NCBI RefSeq assembly: GCF_001641265.1
Contig: NW_020167529.1
Span: forward strand, 831,001 to 895,000
Direction of reading: 5' to 3'
Source of the DNA: Pseudogymnoascus destructans
Taxonomy: Eukaryota; Ascomycota; Leotiomycetes; Thelebolales; Thelebolaceae
Length of the DNA stretch: 64,000 bases
Below the pieces are notes generated by a model. That model saw nothing but the letters and a program-made list of their open reading frames with translations, did no database searches and was not told the DNA's origin. Shown piece after piece: positions 61,402-64,000 of the stretch. The translations under genes were made by a program, and so were the position numbers. Position 1 is the stretch's first letter, and every line of letters starts with the position of its first letter.

Positions 61402-63916
61402 TTAGAACGTCAAACCCAAATCGTGTATCCCGCTGGGCCCATTCTCGTTATACTGCACACGACTCATAAACCCATTGCTCACGCCCTGATCCTGAACGAA
61501 GATGACCTTAGCAGCCACCTGCGCGCCGAGGAACACACATTCTTCGAAGCCCTCATTCTAATTTCCCAAGTTAGCTTATTGCCTTCTTTGCCATGCTAAA
61601 AGGTGGGGGTGGCATACCTTGAATTCAGGGAAATACTCGGGCACCTTCGCAATCTTCATACTCGTCGGTGTTTGCCCATGGCTGCTGTGACTGTGGCTGC
61701 CGCTGCCGCCAAACGAGTTCGCGACCGATACGTTTGGGTTTAGCGTTGGATTGCTGGCTGTTGTCGCTGCTAGTAGTAGCGGGTTGACGCCAGTCCCCGT
61801 TGGCAACGCGTGCTGCCCAGCAGGGTAATCCCTTTGAGGAGTCTGCGCACCAGTGCCCATAGGGGTAGACAAATTCGACGGCAACTCCGACATAAAAATC
61901 GACGCCGAGCTCGGGGAAATAAGATACTTGTTCGTCAGCGTAGCAAGCAGCGCATCCTTGAACCCCCTAACTCTACTCCCATTGCCCACGATAATCAACG
62001 AATCCCACAGATCGCCGCGCTTGCTAGACTCCGTACCAGCCAACACAGTGCGGTGCACAGCATCCGCAATCCGGTCGAGCAGCCCATTGCTCGCGGCCTG
62101 GAAGCGCTCGGTGCCTATCTCGATCTCGCGGCGCCACTGCATGGGGTCGCCGGCGCCTTCGCGGGCTTTGCGCTTCTCTTCCCTTTTGGCGGCGCGTACT
62201 TGCTCGCGCTTCGCGGATGCGTCTTCGACTGTGATGGAGGCGTCGGCGGGTTTGGCTTCACCGTTGGCTTCGGGGGCGGGCGCAGCTTCGGCGGGTTTGG
62301 CCTCTCCGTCGGCTTCTGGAGCAGGGGCAGCCTCAGCAGGTTTGGCCTCGCCATCGGCTGCTGAAGCAGGTGCGGCTTCGGCCGGGTTGGCCTCACCAGT
62401 GGCTTCTGGAGCAGGCACAGCTTCGGCAGGTTTGGTATCACTAGTGGCTTCTGGGGCAGGCGTCGCGGCTTCTGCTTCCTTGGTGACTGGTTCAGCTGCA
62501 GCCATCTCAGGCGTCTTTTCCTTAACCGCCTCTGTCATTTCCACATCTGCAGCAGCTGCCTTATTGCCATTCTCGAGGGCTTCATCGATCTCACCCTGTG
62601 CCTTGCGCTCTTGGTAGTGGAAAATAACCTTCTCACGTTTTGAGTTGGGGAGTCGAATGGGCTTGGCACCCGCAACCTCCGCTGCGTCTCGCGCATCCTT
62701 TGCTGCTTTCCTCGATGCCGCCAATTGCTTTTTGCGCTCTTGCTGCGCCAAGAACTCCTGCGTTTTGCCGCTAGCAACAATGCTCGCAACGTCCAGAACA
62801 CCCTCCTCATCAACGCCCTTCTCTACATCTTCCTCGTCGACATCTGCGTGCGGTGCACCTATTAAACTTGCCGCTGCCTCACCTATCGCAGCCCCATTGC
62901 CATTGGCTCCTTGATCCTCCGCGTCTTCCGCACCAGGTAACGGCGCACCAGCAGGCAAGATCTCGCAGAACGGGCTCTTCTTCAACTGCTCGCACATATC
63001 CCTCGTCCAGCCCTTCGGTCCCAACAGCTCCAACAACCGTTCCGTCATAGCATCACCTCCAGTCCCTGGCACGCTTATGGCGCGACCAACATGCTGCACC
63101 GAGAAGTCGTGGATGGTTGTGATGTCCGTCTTTTGGAATCCGACATCGATGACCGTGCCGTTCTGGACGCCGTATGCGTACGAGATCGCGAGCGCGGAAT
63201 CCATGATGCAGAAGGCGGGGGTCTTGAACTTCTCGAAGAAGAATTGCGTGAGCGCTTCGATATCTTGTGCTGTCCATGCTGGCTGCGCGATCAGGAGTAT
63301 CGGGGTGTGGAGGGTGGGCGATAGGACGCTGTGGATATGGTTCATCAGGGCCAAAAACGCTGGCATGTTGGTGATTATGCCCTCTGAAATGTCATAGTCA
63401 GAACTCATCACTCTCATACAGCACTGCATAACACATACCAGTCAAAGGGTATACCGCCCCCTCATCGGACTCCAAATCCTCCTCAAACTCGGGCTCGAGC
63501 TCATTATCCTCCTTCTTCTCCTCCTCGCCCGTCTCCTCCTCGCCCGTCCCACCCATCGTAACCTCTCCCCCATTCGCAGCCGGCGGCGTAGCCTTCTTCG
63601 CCTCATTAATCTTATACGGTTCCCACTTCCCCTCCCCAGCAGGGAACATGCGCGTCCTAACCTTCGTACTCGCCGGCGTGAAGCTCTCCGGTAATCCCAA
63701 CTGGGCCAGCGTCGTCAAGCTGCCCGGGGCAATAATCTGTCATCTAATCAGTTCCAACATCCTCATCAAGTCTCTCACCCTTGCTCAAGCTTCGCGATTC
63801 ATTGTCGGGGGTGGGGGGCGAAATCCGCACGTACCAGGATATGCTCATCCTTGAACTACACATTGTCAGTATTCGACGGTTGGCGCGAGACAGTGGGGGG
63901 AACTTACGGGCGGCAT
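61402..63916 (-). CDS. ARP9: Actin-related protein Arp9-like chromatin-remodelling subunit
   Basis: Actin-fold subunit of SWI/SNF- and RSC-type remodellers. Five exons: 63916-63908, 63855-63835, 63736-63439, 63383-61618 and 61557-61402, giving 749 aa. The start MPPFKDEHILIIAPGSLTTLAQLGLPESFTP spans three exons, two of them only 9 and 21 nt. Actin-fold landmarks are TPILLIAQPAWTAQDIEALTQFFFEKF, FCIMDSALAISYAYGVQNGTVIDVGFQKTDIT and SVPGTGGDAMTERLLELLG, later SLIIVGNGSRVRGFKDAL. A large insertion (about residues 280-500) splits the fold. It contains an acidic part, a Lys/Arg-rich helix and a repetitive Ala/Glu/Pro segment (units like EANGEAKPAEAAPAP). The last exon adds GAQVAAKVIFVQDQGVSNGFMS, conserved in fungal Arp9. 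Confidence 0.92.
62270..62470 (-). repeat. Coding repeat of Ala/Glu/Pro-rich units within ARP9
   Basis: Five to six degenerate units of about 14-15 codons (theme PAPEA.GEAKPAEAA) in tandem within exon 4. They would form a flexible linker in the insertion between the two halves of the actin fold. Confidence 0.8.
63835..63855 (-). other. 21-nt micro-exon 2 of ARP9
   Basis: Encodes F-K-D-E-H-I-L exactly, with phase-0 GT-AG introns of 52 and 98 nt on either side. The preceding first exon is only 9 nt (M-P-P). Confidence 0.88.
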
Positions 63917-64000
63917 CTTTGTCGACTTTGTCGAGCTGTGCGCTCGCTCGATTCAGCTCGCTGGTAGATGGATTGGCTGGAATTAGGTGGTGATACGGGC

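Noticed and set aside
61336..61599. Plus-strand 87-codon frame beginning with ATG
   Set aside because: It is antisense to the last exon of ARP9, which gives conserved Arp9 sequence ending at 61402.
61853..62617. Plus-strand 254-codon Ala/Ser-rich frame
   Set aside because: It is the mirror of the Ala/Glu/Pro repeat in ARP9 exon 4 on the other strand.

Overview
The window is nuclear DNA of a filamentous ascomycete (Pezizomycotina). The evidence is compact genes with many 45-80 nt GT-AG introns carrying CTAAC-type branch points, fungal-type fusion enzymes (HIS7 glutamine amidotransferase/cyclase), a homocitrate synthase (alpha-aminoadipate lysine pathway), an Arp9, a DUF3632 protein and large disordered fungal-specific proteins. 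The class cannot be fixed from this sequence alone. I find 27 protein genes and no convincing tRNA, rRNA, transposon, CRISPR array or secondary-metabolite cluster. Exon structures below were worked out by hand from splice signals and frame continuity; in nearly all genes the exons add up to an intact reading frame.

Layout. 1-5045: repeat-rich leader, PKA regulatory subunit (+), SPF27/BCAS2 splicing factor (-), ribosomal protein eL18 (-). 5451-8565: APS/PAPS-type mitochondrial carrier (-) divergent from an SR-like RRM protein (+). 8990-13805: fimbrin (-) and the polyadenylation factor Mpe1 (-). 14820-20384: HIS7 (+), dCMP deaminase (-), ATG7 (+). 20972-28632: MIT-domain protein (-) and PXA/PX sorting-nexin-like protein (-). 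29281-34490: PC4/Sub1 (+), DDHD phospholipase (-), DUF3632 protein (+). 34969-41410: disordered protein (-), single-TM mitochondrial-type protein (+), short proline-rich protein (-). 41411-43414: a 2 kb repeat-bearing promoter region. 43415-48451: homocitrate synthase (+), flavocytochrome b2-like dehydrogenase ending in SKL (-), Ykt6 (-). 48802-54726: intronless 1974-aa Slh1/ASCC3-type helicase (+). 55200-57028: a small secreted-protein locus with an unresolved frame, and an AT-rich gene-free island. 57029-63916: FSH1-like serine hydrolase (+), cyclin-L-like protein (-), ETF beta (+), Arp9 (-).

Functionally this is a housekeeping region, not one pathway. RNA metabolism is well represented (SPF27, SR-like protein, Mpe1, PC4, cyclin-L-like, Slh1). 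The rest covers amino-acid biosynthesis (HIS7, homocitrate synthase), trafficking and autophagy (Ykt6, Atg7, PXA/PX, MIT, DDHD), mitochondrial or peroxisomal redox (ETF beta, b2-like enzyme, carrier) and actin or chromatin (fimbrin, Arp9). I did not find a clear new multi-gene system. The points most worth a second look are the peroxisome-type C-terminus on the b2-like enzyme, two GC-AG introns, micro-exons in homocitrate synthase and Arp9, the secreted cysteine-rich locus that reads in two frames, a PKA regulatory subunit with no visible docking domain, and a DDHD gene with no AUG start.
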